Notes: generated from the sequence alone by a model not told the origin. Positions 26,009 to 35,490 are shown, numbered from the stretch's first letter. The stretch: DNA of 64,000 nt from Vicinamibacterales bacterium (GCA_036496585.1 DASXLB010000005.1:1-64000), one strand, 5' to 3'. Made by a program: numbers and translations.

Positions 26009-27183
26009 GACGCGCTTCCCCCCTCGCGCGAGCCGCGCGCGCGCGTGATCCGTTCGAGGTAACCACTCTCGCGGAACGCCACCTGCGGATCGGGCGACAG
26101 GTGCCGGGTGATCCGCCACTCGCGAATCGCCGGGCGGACGTCGGTGGCAAACGCGTCCTGCAGGATCCCCTCCGCGGCGACGAGATCGCTCCGGCGCTGC
26201 GCGACCGCCAGCGCCTCGTGATCAACGAGCGCCGCCTTCGCGAAGAGCGCCTGCGCGATCGACACGGTCTGGATCATCGCCTCGATCTTGCCTTTCAGGT
26301 TGTGGCTCTGGTCGATCATGTAGGCGATGTCGGGCTCGCCGCCGGTCTCGTGCGCGTAGGCACGAATCTCGTGGAAGATGCGGAACACCTGGTACGGATC
26401 GATCGAGCCGAGCGTGAGATCGTCATCGCCATAGCGGCGGTCGTTGAAGTGAAAACCGCCGAGCATCCCCTCGGCGAGCAGCCAGGCGACGATCTGCTCG
26501 ATGTTCTGCGACGCGTAGTGATGGCCGGTGTCGACGAGGACGCGCGCCTGCGGACCGGCGGCGCGCGCCAGCAGCAGCGCCATGCCCCAGTCAGCGATGT
26601 CGGTGTGGTAGAACGCCGGCTCGAACGGCTTGTACTCGACGAGCAGGCGCTGATCGATCGCGAGCGCGCGGTGGCTCGCCTGCAGATGTTCGACGAACCA
26701 GGCGCGGCGCTGGCGGATATTGGCCGTGCCAGGGTAGTTCGAGCCGTCAGCGAACCACAGCGAGACGTCCCGGCTGCCGAGCGCGCCGGCGATCCCGATG
26801 CTGTCGACGACGTGCTGCCGGGCGCGCTGGCGCACGGCGGAATCGGGATTGGCGAACGAGCCGTGCTTGTATTCCTGGTCCTGGAACAGATTGGGATTGA
26901 TCGAGCCGGCACGGACGCCGTAGAGGGCCGACAATCGCGCGATCTCGGCCGCGCCGCCGCTACCGGCCGGCAGGTCCCAGAGCACGTGCAGCGCCAGCGT
27001 CGGACAGACGCCGGTCAGCGCATGGACCTGCCCGGCGTCGCTGAACTTCTCCTCGATCGTCGCCGCCGCCGCCGGCTGCAGGAACTTCCCGAAGCGGGTC
27101 CCCGTATTGGCGAAGCCCCACGACGGCAGCTCGATGCGAAAGCCGTCCATGGCCCGGTGCACGCGTTCCTCTCTCGTTGGCAT
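25999..27183 (-). CDS. rhaI: L-rhamnose isomerase (catabolic, RhaI type)
   Basis: 394 residues. It converts L-rhamnose to L-rhamnulose in the cytoplasm. The sequence matches the Pseudomonas/Rhizobium-type rhamnose isomerase rather than E. coli RhaA: IELPSWGFANTGTRFGKF near the N-terminus, then DTGHHYASQNIEQIVAWL and GGFHFNDRRYGDDDLTLGSID, which carry metal-binding His/Asp residues of the TIM barrel. The identification is strengthened by the rhamnulokinase and rhamnulose-phosphate aldolase in the same operon. Last gene, 41 nt after the transporter fusion, with GGAG upstream of the ATG. Its tail overlaps the convergent regulator by 10 nt. Confidence 0.92.
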   Translation of the reverse strand: MPTREERVHRAMDGFRIELPSWGFANTGTRFGKFLQPAAAATIEEKFSDAGQVHALTGVCPTLALHVLWDLPAGSGGAAEIARLSALYGVRAGSINPNLFQDQEYKHGSFANPDSAVRQRARQHVVDSIGIAGALGSRDVSLWFADGSNYPGTANIRQRRAWFVEHLQASHRALAIDQRLLVEYKPFEPAFYHTDIADWGMALLLARAAGPQARVLVDTGHHYASQNIEQIVAWLLAEGMLGGFHFNDRRYGDDDLTLGSIDPYQVFRIFHEIRAYAHETGGEPDIAYMIDQSHNLKGKIEAMIQTVSIAQALFAKAALVDHEALAVAQRRSDLVAAEGILQDAFATDVRPAIREWRITRHLSPDPQVAFRESGYLERITRARGSREGGSASYA

Positions 27184-27224
27184 GAGCGCCTCACTCCGCG
27201 GCAGCGGCGAACTGCCGACTCCTG

Positions 27225-29261
27225 CTAGAAATCGTAGCGGTCGATGTTGCTCTTGTTCATCAGCAGCGGCGCGCCCAGGATGATCTCACTGCCGCGCACC
27301 TGGATGCGTCCGAGCCGGCCCGCCTCGAGGCTCGTCGCGCCCGCAGCGATGGTCTGCCGCACCAGCTGCGACGCCGACACGACCGTCAAGTACCCGAGAT
27401 CGCGGGTGTTCCAGAGGATGACCGCTTGGACGACGCCGCTGTGGACGTACGGCTTGTTCATGTTCGGCAGCGACAGCCCGATCACCTTGACCGCGCCGCT
27501 CCGTCCGGCCTGACGGACCGCCTCGGCGGCGCCCGGCACCGCCGGCGCCGAGATCGCCATCACCAGCGTCACCGCCGGGTTGACGCGCAGAATCGTCTGG
27601 GTTTCGGCGAAGGCCTTGTCGCGGTCGTCGTCGCTCGGGCGGATCGTCGCGAGCGCCAGCTTGGGGTACTTCGCGGCGAGGCGCGCCCGGATGTTGGCGA
27701 TCCACTCGTTCTGGTTGGCGGCGCTGAGGGCGCCGGTGACGATCGCAAACTGTCCTTCACCGTTCAGCAGCCGCGCCGCCTCGTCGGTCAGCGTCGTGGC
27801 GATCCCTTCGGGCGTCGCCTGGTTGACAAAAAAATCGCGCGCGTCAGGCTCGGCATCGGCATCCCAGGTCAGCACCTTGATGCCGTGCTCGCGGGCCTTG
27901 CGCAGCACCGACGAGATCCCGCCGCGGTTCTCCACCGCCACCGCGATCGCGTCGACCCTGCGGGTGATCCAGTTCTCGACCAGCTCGTTCTGGCGCGCGG
28001 CGTCGAGGCTGGTCGGCCCATCCCATATCAGGTCGACGCCGGCCTCCTTCGCCGCCTCTTCGGCGCCGGCGCGGCAGCTGATGAAATACGGATCGCCTTT
28101 CGCCTTCGGCATCATCGCGACGACCGGCCGCCGGCCGGCCGCGGTATCGCCACTCGGCGCCGCCGCAGCCGTGCGCGTTGACGTCGCCGCGCCGCTGCCG
28201 CCGATCGTACGCACCAGCCATGCGTTCGTGCCGGCAACGATGCCCCCCGCGGCGATCACCGCGGCGCAGAGCGCCGCCACCTGAGCATTCTTCACCGTGA
28301 ACTCCTCTCTCGCCGCGCCCACCTCGGCGCGAGGGCTGATGCCGATGCCGACGCGATCGAGCGCCATCGTGACGATGAGCAGCCCGCCCGTCATCACGCC
28401 CGCCAGCTCCGACGGCCACGCGGCGAGCTCGAAGCCGTTGCGCAGCACGCTAATCGCCGCGAGACCGAGCAGCGTACCCCAGAGCGAGCCGCGTCCGCCA
28501 AACACCGACGTGCCGCCGAGCACGACTGCCGCGATCGCGTCCAGCTCGTAGCCGCTGCCCGCGTCGGATCGCGCCTGTCCGAGGTGGGAGACGTAGACGA
28601 TCGCCGCGACACTCGCCATCAGGCCGGTCAGCACGTAGAGCCACCACAGGCGGCGGCGCACGTCGATGCCGGCGTAGCGGGCCCCGGCCGCGCCGAAGCC
28701 GACGGCGTAGTAGGCGCGACCAGCCGGCATCCGGTGCAGCAGGAGCGCATAGCCGGCGAACACCGCCGCGAACAGCGGGACCTGCCACGGCATCACGCCG
28801 CCTGCATAGCCCTGACCGAAGGCCAGGAACGCACGCGGAAAGCCGGTGTAGTTGGTCGCCGCGCCCGTCATTCCCTCCGCGATGCCGCGGAAGAGCGACA
28901 TCGACCCGAGCGTGACGATGAGCGGCGGGACGTCGAGGCCGGCAATGACGGTGGCGTTCAGCACCCCGCCCAACACCCCCGCGCCGAGCGCCGCGCCGAG
29001 CGCCACCGGCACGCTGGCATGCCAGTCGACCATCGCCGCGCCGAAGACGACCGCCGCCAGCCCCATCATCGCGCCGACCGAAACGTCGATGCCGCCGGTG
29101 ACGATCACTGGCGTCAGCGCGATCGCGAGCAGTCCGAGCTCGACGCTGGCGCGCAGGATCTCGAACAGATTGGTGACCGTCGCAAAGCGCGGCGCCACCG
29201 CCGCGAACACGGCCACTTCAGCGGCCAGCGCGGCGGCGAGGATCCACTCGTTCCGCTTCAC
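27225..29261 (-). CDS. Fused sugar ABC transporter permease and substrate-binding protein (rhamnose)
   Basis: 678 residues. Residues about 1-310 are a CUT2-family permease (VIVTGGIDVSVGAMMGLAAV, GLDVPPLIVTLGSMSLFRG, VVLGGTSVFGGRGSLWGTLL) like RhaQ. After a linker comes a single hydrophobic helix (VAALCAAVIAAGGIVAGTNAW, about 325-345), and residues about 375-678 are a ribose/rhamnose-type periplasmic binding protein (VVAMMPKAKGDPYFISCRAG, TSLDAARQNELVENWITRRVDAI) like RhaS. The frame is continuous across the join with no rare-codon or stop hints of an assembly error. The binding domain is thus tethered to the membrane through the extra helix instead of being free or lipid-anchored. It starts with GTG overlapping the upstream permease stop (GTGA). 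Confidence 0.88.
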   Translation of the reverse strand: MKRNEWILAAALAAEVAVFAAVAPRFATVTNLFEILRASVELGLLAIALTPVIVTGGIDVSVGAMMGLAAVVFGAAMVDWHASVPVALGAALGAGVLGGVLNATVIAGLDVPPLIVTLGSMSLFRGIAEGMTGAATNYTGFPRAFLAFGQGYAGGVMPWQVPLFAAVFAGYALLLHRMPAGRAYYAVGFGAAGARYAGIDVRRRLWWLYVLTGLMASVAAIVYVSHLGQARSDAGSGYELDAIAAVVLGGTSVFGGRGSLWGTLLGLAAISVLRNGFELAAWPSELAGVMTGGLLIVTMALDRVGIGISPRAEVGAAREEFTVKNAQVAALCAAVIAAGGIVAGTNAWLVRTIGGSGAATSTRTAAAAPSGDTAAGRRPVVAMMPKAKGDPYFISCRAGAEEAAKEAGVDLIWDGPTSLDAARQNELVENWITRRVDAIAVAVENRGGISSVLRKAREHGIKVLTWDADAEPDARDFFVNQATPEGIATTLTDEAARLLNGEGQFAIVTGALSAANQNEWIANIRARLAAKYPKLALATIRPSDDDRDKAFAETQTILRVNPAVTLVMAISAPAVPGAAEAVRQAGRSGAVKVIGLSLPNMNKPYVHSGVVQAVILWNTRDLGYLTVVSASQLVRQTIAAGATSLEAGRLGRIQVRGSEIILGAPLLMNKSNIDRYDF

Positions 29262-30205
29262 GCGGCCAGCCTTCGGCCCCGCGCCCCTTGCCCGCGATGC
29301 AGCGCCTCGACGCCCACCGCGAGCAGGATGATGACGCCGTGGAGCGCCCGCTCCCAGTAGCTGCTGACGCCGAGGAAGACGAGCGCCGGTCCGACGCTCG
29401 CCAGCAGCAGCACGCCGAGCAGGGTGCCGCCGAAACTGCCGCGGCCGCCGCCGATCGCCGCGCCACCCACGACCACCGCGGCAATCACTTTCATCTCGAG
29501 CCCAATCCCGGCGTTGCTCGGCACCTGATTGAAGCGGACGGCGTTCATGAACGCCGCCAGACCGGCGAAAGCGCCGCCCGCCGCGAACACCGCGAACTTG
29601 ACCCGCGCCGGGTGGATGCCGGCGAGGCGGGCCGCTTCGGCGTCAGAGCCGGTGGCGTACACCGCGCGAAACGCCGCGAGATGGCGCGAGCCCCAGGCGA
29701 GCGCCGCCTGCAACCCCAGCGTGAGGACGGCCGCGACCGCGGGGAAGCGCGCCTGGCCGAGACCCAGCCACTGAAACGACGGCGGCAGGCCCTGCACCCA
29801 GGCGCCCTGCGTGATCCATCGCAGCGCCTCGCGCCCCGCGACCATCGTCGCGAGCGTCACGACGATCGAGGGCAGACCGGCGTACGCCACCAGCGCACCG
29901 TTGCTCGATCCGAGGAGCGCCCCGGCTGCGCAGGTCACCAGGAACGTCACGGACAGCGGCAGCCCCGACACCGCGGCCGTTCCGGCGATCACGCCGCAGA
30001 TGGCGAAGATCGATCCGATCGAGATGTCGATCTCGCCCGCGACGACCACGAGCGTCGCGCCCATCGCCGCCAGCAGCACGGGGAAATTGCCCAGAAAGAG
30101 ATCGTTGAGGTTTTCGCGGCTGAAAAAGCCCGGCGCCAGCAGCGCCAGCGGGACGCAGAGCGCGGCCATCGCCGCGGCGAGGCTCAGCTCGCGGCGTCGG
30201 TTCAC
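29258..30205 (-). CDS. Rhamnose ABC transporter permease (RhaP-like, CUT2 family)
   Basis: 315 residues, strongly hydrophobic, about eight to ten membrane helices. Family signatures are VVVAGEIDISIGSIFAICG and AGLPSIVVTLATMVAG, the cytoplasmic loop that meets the ATPase, and the C-terminal VVVGGAAIGGGRGSFGGTLL. It forms the membrane channel with the second permease half fused to the binding protein. It starts with GTG and overlaps both neighbours by 4 nt (GTGA at each junction), so the three transporter genes are translationally coupled. Confidence 0.9.
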   Translation of the reverse strand: MNRRRELSLAAAMAALCVPLALLAPGFFSRENLNDLFLGNFPVLLAAMGATLVVVAGEIDISIGSIFAICGVIAGTAAVSGLPLSVTFLVTCAAGALLGSSNGALVAYAGLPSIVVTLATMVAGREALRWITQGAWVQGLPPSFQWLGLGQARFPAVAAVLTLGLQAALAWGSRHLAAFRAVYATGSDAEAARLAGIHPARVKFAVFAAGGAFAGLAAFMNAVRFNQVPSNAGIGLEMKVIAAVVVGGAAIGGGRGSFGGTLLGVLLLASVGPALVFLGVSSYWERALHGVIILLAVGVEALHRGQGARGRRLAA

Positions 30206-31719
30206 CTGCCGGCCTCGCCGGGACCGACGTCATCGCCGTCGCGGTGCCCGAGCGCCATGGCCAGCACGCGATCCTGGGTCGCGTCGGCGCGATCGAGCAT
30301 GCCCGCGAGGGTGCCGTTGCGCATGACCCCGATCCGATCGCTCATCCCGAGCACCTCCGGCAGCTCCGACGAGATCATGAGGACCGCGAGACCGCCGGCG
30401 GCGAGCTCCGCCATCAGCCGGTGGATTTCCGCCTTCGCCCCGACGTCGACGCCCTGCGTCGGTTCGTCGAGGATCAGCAGCGACGGCCGCGTCGCCAGCC
30501 AGCGTGCCAGCGCCACCTTCTGCTGATTGCCGCCCGACAGCGTCCGGACCTCGACCGCCGGCGACGGCGCCTTGATGTGGAGCCGATCGATGAAACGCGC
30601 CGCCGCCGCCGTCTCCGCCGCGCGATCGATCAGGCCGCGCCGCGTCACCGCCGCGAGGCTGGCGAGACTGACATTGGCGGCGATCGGCAGGTCGAGGATG
30701 ACCCCGTGCCGCCGTCGATCCTCAGGCACGTAGGCGATGCCATGCGCGATCGCGGCGGCGGGCGACGCCAGCGTCACCGGCGTGCCGCGCAGCCGAATGC
30801 GCCCCGCGTCGGCGGGCCGCAGCCCGAAGAGTATTTCGGCCAGCTCGGTGCGCCCGGACCCGACGAGTCCGGCGAGGCCGACGATCTCGCCTTCGCGCAC
30901 GCTCAGCGACACGCCGTCTACGCCGCTCGCGCGGTGACCGACTCCCTCGAGATCGATCACGGCCGCGCCGCGCGTCGACTCGCGCCGCGGATAGACGTCG
31001 GTCATCGGCCGTCCGACCATGTGGCGGACGAGCTCGTCGCGCCCGATCGCCTTGGCGGTAAACGTGCCGACGCTGGCGCCGTCGCGCAGCACGGTGATGC
31101 GGTCGGCGACGGCAAAGATCTCGTCGAGGCGGTGCGAGATGTAGATGACGCCGGCGCCCTCAGCCGTGAGGCGTACCACGGTCTCGAGGAGCGCCGCGAC
31201 CTCGCGTTCGCCGAGCGACGCCGTCGGCTCGTCCAGGATGAAGATCCGCGCTTGCGAACCGAGCGCGCGCGCGATTTCCACGAGCTGCTGCTCCGGCATG
31301 CTCAGCGTCTCGACCGCGCGATCCGGATCGAAGGTCGCGCCGATCCGCGCCAGCAGCGCCCGCGCCTGCCGCCGGCGTCCCTCCCAGTCGACACGCCAGC
31401 CGCCGCCGGCGGCGCGATGGCCGAGCGCGATGTTCTCGGCGACGCTGAGGTGGGGAAAGAGCGCCGGCTGCTGGTAGACCGCCGCGATGCCGGCCAGATG
31501 CGCCGCATGCGGGTCGAGCGACGCGAGCGGGCGACCGCCGACCTCGATCGTGCCCGCGTCCGCCGCGACCGCGCCGGTCACAATCTTGATCAGCGTCGAC
31601 TTGCCGGCGCCATTCTCGCCGACCAGCGCATGCACTTCGCCGGGACGCAGATCGAACGAGATGCCCTTCAGCGCCCGCACCGCGCCATAGGACTTGGCGA
31701 GCCCGCGGACGCCCAGCAT
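30202..31719 (-). CDS. Rhamnose ABC transporter ATP-binding protein (two NBDs, RhaT-like)
   Basis: 505 residues from the chosen ATG; the frame is open far upstream, but that part is shadow sequence of the aldolase gene. Two nucleotide-binding domains as usual in CUT2 transporters: the first with Walker A GENGAGKST (about residues 37-45) and ILDEPTASLGE, the second with the degenerate GLVGSGRTEL, a full signature LSGGNQQKVALARWL and ILDEPTQGVDVGA. An in-frame GTG 9 nt upstream (31728) has AAGGA 4 nt before it and is a possible alternative start. It powers uptake through the two permease domains encoded just downstream. The leader is an unusual tract of repeated AAGGA motifs. Confidence 0.9.
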   Translation of the reverse strand: MLGVRGLAKSYGAVRALKGISFDLRPGEVHALVGENGAGKSTLIKIVTGAVAADAGTIEVGGRPLASLDPHAAHLAGIAAVYQQPALFPHLSVAENIALGHRAAGGGWRVDWEGRRRQARALLARIGATFDPDRAVETLSMPEQQLVEIARALGSQARIFILDEPTASLGEREVAALLETVVRLTAEGAGVIYISHRLDEIFAVADRITVLRDGASVGTFTAKAIGRDELVRHMVGRPMTDVYPRRESTRGAAVIDLEGVGHRASGVDGVSLSVREGEIVGLAGLVGSGRTELAEILFGLRPADAGRIRLRGTPVTLASPAAAIAHGIAYVPEDRRRHGVILDLPIAANVSLASLAAVTRRGLIDRAAETAAAARFIDRLHIKAPSPAVEVRTLSGGNQQKVALARWLATRPSLLILDEPTQGVDVGAKAEIHRLMAELAAGGLAVLMISSELPEVLGMSDRIGVMRNGTLAGMLDRADATQDRVLAMALGHRDGDDVGPGEAGR

Positions 31720-31727
31720 TTCGCCCA

Positions 31728-31778
31728 CCCGTTCCTTCGTGTGTTCCTTCGTGTCCTTCGACCTCCTTCCTGTCCTTC
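31728..31778 (-). repeat. Tandem (C/A)GAAGGA-type repeats in the aldolase-ATPase intergenic leader
   Basis: Read on the - strand the 59-nt gap contains GGAAGGACA, GGAAGGAGG, CGAAGGACA, CGAAGGAAC and CGAAGGAAC within 50 nt, a degenerate repeat of period 10-12 that creates five Shine-Dalgarno-like AAGGA sites. AGGAGG lies in the middle and the last copy is placed just before the ATPase start. This may be chance purine richness, a multi-site ribosome loading region, or a member of the CACGAAGGA-type dispersed repeats I recall from other environmental genomes. Confidence 0.55.
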
Positions 31779-33995
31779 CTAACGGAGAAACGCCTCCGCG
31801 AGGCCGCCGTCGACTGGAATCACGTGGCCCGTCGTCTTCGCGCTCTGGTCGCCCGCCAGCCAGCAGATCGCGTTGGCGTTGTCGATCGGCAGGATCGGCC
31901 GCTTGGTGATCGTGCGCTGCGCGTAGAACTCGGCGAGCCGGGCGCGCAGCTCGTCGGTCGACTCGGAGTCGCCGAACGCGATGCCGTATTTCCGCAGCGA
32001 CACCATCACCCGGTCGCGCGGGAACATCGCCGAGCCGGCGACCACCGTCGCTGGCGCGATCGCGTTGACCCGCACGAGCGGCCCCAGCCCGACCGCTAGT
32101 TCGCGCACCAGGTGATTGATCGCGGCCTTGCTGACGTCGTAGGCCTCGCTGCCCGCCTTCGCCACCACGGCGTTGGCAGAGCTGGTCAGCACGAGCGACG
32201 CCGGCAGCTGCTGCGCCCGCAGGATCGTCGCCGCTTCCTGCGCCAGCACGAAGTTCGACGTCACGTTGATGCTCATCGCCGCGCCCCACGTCTCCTCCGC
32301 CGGCGTGCCCAGCGGCGGCGTCGGAAAGATCGCCGCGGTGTTGATCACCGAGTCGAAGCCGCCGAAGCGCAGGACAGCGGCCCTCATCGCCGCCGCCACG
32401 GTGGCGCGCGACGTCAGGTCGAGCGGCGCCGCGTCCGCCATCTCCTTCGACGAGAGTCCCGCCGCCTGCTGCGCCGTCTCGGCCGCCGCCGCCCCGTTGG
32501 CGTCGGCGGCGAAGACATGTCCGCCGCGGCGGGCGATCTGCAGCGCGACTTCGCGCCCGATGCCGCTGCCGGCGCCGACGACCACGACCACTTTGCGGCT
32601 GAACTCTTTCTCGGGGGGCATCCGCTGCAGCTTGGCTTCCTCGAGCGCCCAATACTCGATCCGGAAGGCCTCCAGCCGCGGCAGGGCGACGTAGTTGTGG
32701 AGCGTCCGGAACTCTTTCGCCTGGTCCGGACGCCGTACCTGCGGCAGCGCCGCCGGCACGGCGGACCCTTCGAGCGCGTTCGCTCCCTGCATCACGTGAA
32801 TCGCGTTGACGAAGAACTCGGTCGTAATCCGCGCTTCCCGCTTGTCCTTGCCGAAACCGAAGAGTCCCAATCCGGGAATGACCACGACCGACGGGTTGCT
32901 GTCGCGCAGCGCAGGTGACGCCGGCTCGGCGAACGCCCGGTAGTACGCCGCGTAGTCGTCCCGGTAGCGCACGATCCGCTCGCCGATCCGCGCGCGCAGC
33001 GCGGCCGCGTCCTCCTTGGCCGGATCCCAGGGGACGAACATCGGCGAAATACGTGTTCGCAGAAAGTGATCCGGGCAGCTCGTACCGAGCCCGCACAGCG
33101 CCTCGGCCCACGTCGAGTTGGCGAACTCGATCGCCTCGGCGGACGCGTCGGCGTGACCGACAACGCGCCGGTTCGACGAGACGGCGCCGCGCAGGTATGG
33201 GAACAGATCGGCGGTCGCCGACTCGACGTCGGCGACGGCCGCCGTCACTGCCGCGCCGCCGAAGCGCGGGCGACCGGCGCGCGTCTCGTGCTGGCTGATG
33301 AACGCGCCCATCTGATCGATGGTGCGCAGGCTGCTCAGATAGCACTCGTACTGCGTCGCGCCCCACGTGAAGAGCCCATGACCGCCGAGCACGATGCCGT
33401 CACAGCCCGGATGATCCGCCACCGCCGCGCGCAGCATCAGCGCCAGCTCGAAGCCGGGACGCTGCCACGGCACCCACGCGATGCGGCGCTCGAACTGGCG
33501 GTTGAACTCCTCGAGCTTCTCCGCGCCGTTGGCGCTCGCGGCGAGCGCGATCGCCCAGTCGGGGTGCAGGTGATCGACGTGCGGAAAGGGCAGGAACGCA
33601 TGCAGCGCGGTATCGATCGAGGCGGCCACGCGATTCTCGCCGAAGGCGCACAGCGGATAGAGGCCCACCATCTCGTCTTCGAACGCCTCGCCGCGATAGC
33701 GGGCGGCGAGCGCCTCGAGCTTCTCCATGTAGAGGAGGGCGAAGCCGCCCGCGGCGATCGAACGCAGGTCGCCGCCGCTGCCCTTCACCGCCATCACCCG
33801 CGTCGGCGCGCCGGTCAGTGGATCCGGCAGCTCGAACTTCGAGCTGGTGTTGCCGCCGCCGAAGTTCGTGATGCGAAGGTCCTCGCCGAGGAGATTCGAA
33901 CGGTAGCGCAACAGCTCGAGCGGAGTGCCCGCAAGACTCTCGGCGGTCCGCGCATCCCAGAGGTCTTTCAAACGGGTCAATGGTGGTGTCGTCAT
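31779..33995 (-). CDS. Bifunctional rhamnulose-1-phosphate aldolase / short-chain (lactaldehyde) dehydrogenase
   Basis: 738 residues. The N-terminal half (about 1-430) is a class II aldolase/adducin domain: GGGNTSSK phosphate-binding stretch, zinc-site HVDHLHPD, and GGHGLFTWG. The C-terminal 270 residues are a short-chain dehydrogenase with a nucleotide-binding GAGSGIGREVAL (about residue 472) and catalytic YDVSK (about 617) preceded by the Ser-containing LTSSANAVVAK strand. Known fused proteins of this type (RhaE-RhaW) split rhamnulose-1-phosphate into dihydroxyacetone phosphate and L-lactaldehyde, then oxidise the aldehyde with NAD. Second gene of the operon, 16 nt after rhamnulokinase. Confidence 0.93.
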   Translation of the reverse strand: MTTPPLTRLKDLWDARTAESLAGTPLELLRYRSNLLGEDLRITNFGGGNTSSKFELPDPLTGAPTRVMAVKGSGGDLRSIAAGGFALLYMEKLEALAARYRGEAFEDEMVGLYPLCAFGENRVAASIDTALHAFLPFPHVDHLHPDWAIALAASANGAEKLEEFNRQFERRIAWVPWQRPGFELALMLRAAVADHPGCDGIVLGGHGLFTWGATQYECYLSSLRTIDQMGAFISQHETRAGRPRFGGAAVTAAVADVESATADLFPYLRGAVSSNRRVVGHADASAEAIEFANSTWAEALCGLGTSCPDHFLRTRISPMFVPWDPAKEDAAALRARIGERIVRYRDDYAAYYRAFAEPASPALRDSNPSVVVIPGLGLFGFGKDKREARITTEFFVNAIHVMQGANALEGSAVPAALPQVRRPDQAKEFRTLHNYVALPRLEAFRIEYWALEEAKLQRMPPEKEFSRKVVVVVGAGSGIGREVALQIARRGGHVFAADANGAAAAETAQQAAGLSSKEMADAAPLDLTSRATVAAAMRAAVLRFGGFDSVINTAAIFPTPPLGTPAEETWGAAMSINVTSNFVLAQEAATILRAQQLPASLVLTSSANAVVAKAGSEAYDVSKAAINHLVRELAVGLGPLVRVNAIAPATVVAGSAMFPRDRVMVSLRKYGIAFGDSESTDELRARLAEFYAQRTITKRPILPIDNANAICWLAGDQSAKTTGHVIPVDGGLAEAFLR

Positions 33996-34011
33996 GCCGT
34001 GTGATCCATGG

Positions 34012-35490
34012 TCATCGGTGGCTGGAGACAGTCCGGTCCACGTAGTGCCGGAACCGCCGGTAGTGCGCGTCCCAGTGATCGGCGGCGGCCGGCGTCACCC
34101 GCTCCACCGGAAACGAGTGTTCGATGAGGCGGCGCGCCTCGGCGAGGTCGCCGACGGCGCCGGTGCCGACCATCTGCATCGCCACATTGCCGAGCGCGGT
34201 CGCCTCGACCGGCCCGGCGATCACCGTTCGGCCCGTCGCGTCGGCGGTGAACTGGTTGAGGAGGGCGTTGCGCGACCCGCCGCCGACCACCTGAACCTCG
34301 GTGATCGGCGTCCCGGTGAGCGCCTCGAGCGCGTCGAGCACGACGCGGTACTTGAACGCGAGGCTCTCGAGAATCGCGCGCGTGAACGCGGCCGGCGTCT
34401 CCGGCGCCGGCTGCGAGGTGCGGCGACAGTAGGCGGCAATGGCGCCCGGCATGTCGTCGGGATGCAGGAAGTCTGGATCGTCGGGATCGAACAGCGAGAC
34501 GAACGCCGTCCGCTCGTCGGCGGCGCCGGCGACCAGCTCCGCGTATTCGTAGCGCTGTCCTGCCCTGCTCCAGTCACGCCGGCACGCCTGCAGCAGCCAG
34601 AGCCCGCCGATGTTCTTGAGCAGGCGCGTCGTGCCGCACACGCCGCCCTCGTTGGTGAAATTCAGATCGCGCGCGCCGGCGGTGATGATCGGCTCGGGCA
34701 CTTCGGTGCCGAGCAGCGACCATGTCCCCGAGCTGAGGAACGCGCGGCCGGCGTTCGCCGGCACCGCCGCGACTGCCGATCCGGTGTCGTGGCAGGCCGG
34801 CGCCACCACCGGAGTACCGGCGAGCGCGCCGCAGGCGGCCGGCAGCAGCGTGCCGATCGCCGAACCGGGTTCGACGAGCGGCGGCAGCAGCCGCACCGGC
34901 AGATCCAGCTCCCGCAGGAGGTCGACGGCCCACGTCCGCCGCCGCGCGTCGATCATCTGCGTCGTCGTCGCATTGGTGTATTCGGCGCGCAGCTCGCCGG
35001 TGAGCCAGAAGTTCAGCAGATCCGGGATCGTGCCGAAGTGGGTCGCGGCGTCGAGCAGCCGCGGTGTCGTGCGCCGGGCGGCGACGAGCTGAAAGAGCGT
35101 GTTGAACGGCAGGAACTGGATGCCGGTGATGTCGTAGAGGCGCGCGCGGGAGACGCGCGTCAGCACCTCCTCCATCACGCCGTCGGTGCGCGGGTCGCGA
35201 TAGTGGAACGGGTTGGCGACGAGCGTGCCGCCTTCGCCGAGGAGCGCGTAGTCGCAGCCCCAGGCATCGACGCCTATGCAGTCGACGCGGGGGGCGGCGG
35301 CGGCCTCCAGCGCGCGCTGCATCTCGAGCCAGAGCCGCGGCGCGTCCCACTGGAGCGATCGGCCCATCCGCACCGGATCGTTCGGAAAGCGGCACACCTC
35401 GGAGAGCGTGAGGGCGCCGGCACGCAGCTCGCCCGCCATCGCGCGGCCGCTTTCCGCACCGAGATCGAACGCCAGGAATCGCGCGGCCAT
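34012..35490 (-). CDS. rhaB: Rhamnulokinase
   Basis: 492 residues, the length of FGGY-family rhamnulokinases. It phosphorylates L-rhamnulose at C1 with ATP. Recognised by the phosphate-1 motif FDLGAESGR (residues 8-16), the substrate-region IGVDAWGCDYALL, FHYRDPRTDGVM, ITGIQFLPFNTLFQL, and the C-terminal VVGGGSRNALLNQFTADATGR adenosine motif. First gene of the rhamnose operon and divergent from the cupin operon. A TAGGCT hexamer at 35506-35511 (- strand) is a possible -10; I see no clear -35. Confidence 0.94.
   Translation of the reverse strand: MAARFLAFDLGAESGRAMAGELRAGALTLSEVCRFPNDPVRMGRSLQWDAPRLWLEMQRALEAAAAPRVDCIGVDAWGCDYALLGEGGTLVANPFHYRDPRTDGVMEEVLTRVSRARLYDITGIQFLPFNTLFQLVAARRTTPRLLDAATHFGTIPDLLNFWLTGELRAEYTNATTTQMIDARRRTWAVDLLRELDLPVRLLPPLVEPGSAIGTLLPAACGALAGTPVVAPACHDTGSAVAAVPANAGRAFLSSGTWSLLGTEVPEPIITAGARDLNFTNEGGVCGTTRLLKNIGGLWLLQACRRDWSRAGQRYEYAELVAGAADERTAFVSLFDPDDPDFLHPDDMPGAIAAYCRRTSQPAPETPAAFTRAILESLAFKYRVVLDALEALTGTPITEVQVVGGGSRNALLNQFTADATGRTVIAGPVEATALGNVAMQMVGTGAVGDLAEARRLIEHSFPVERVTPAAADHWDAHYRRFRHYVDRTVSSHR

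Noticed and set aside
25999..27183. Assignment as xylose isomerase
   Set aside because: Motifs and operon partners (rhamnulokinase, rhamnulose-phosphate aldolase) fit the RhaI-type rhamnose isomerase better.
31720..33366. Upstream extension of the ABC ATPase frame
   Set aside because: It covers the aldolase/dehydrogenase gene in another frame and has no domain; the ATPase fold begins at the chosen ATG.
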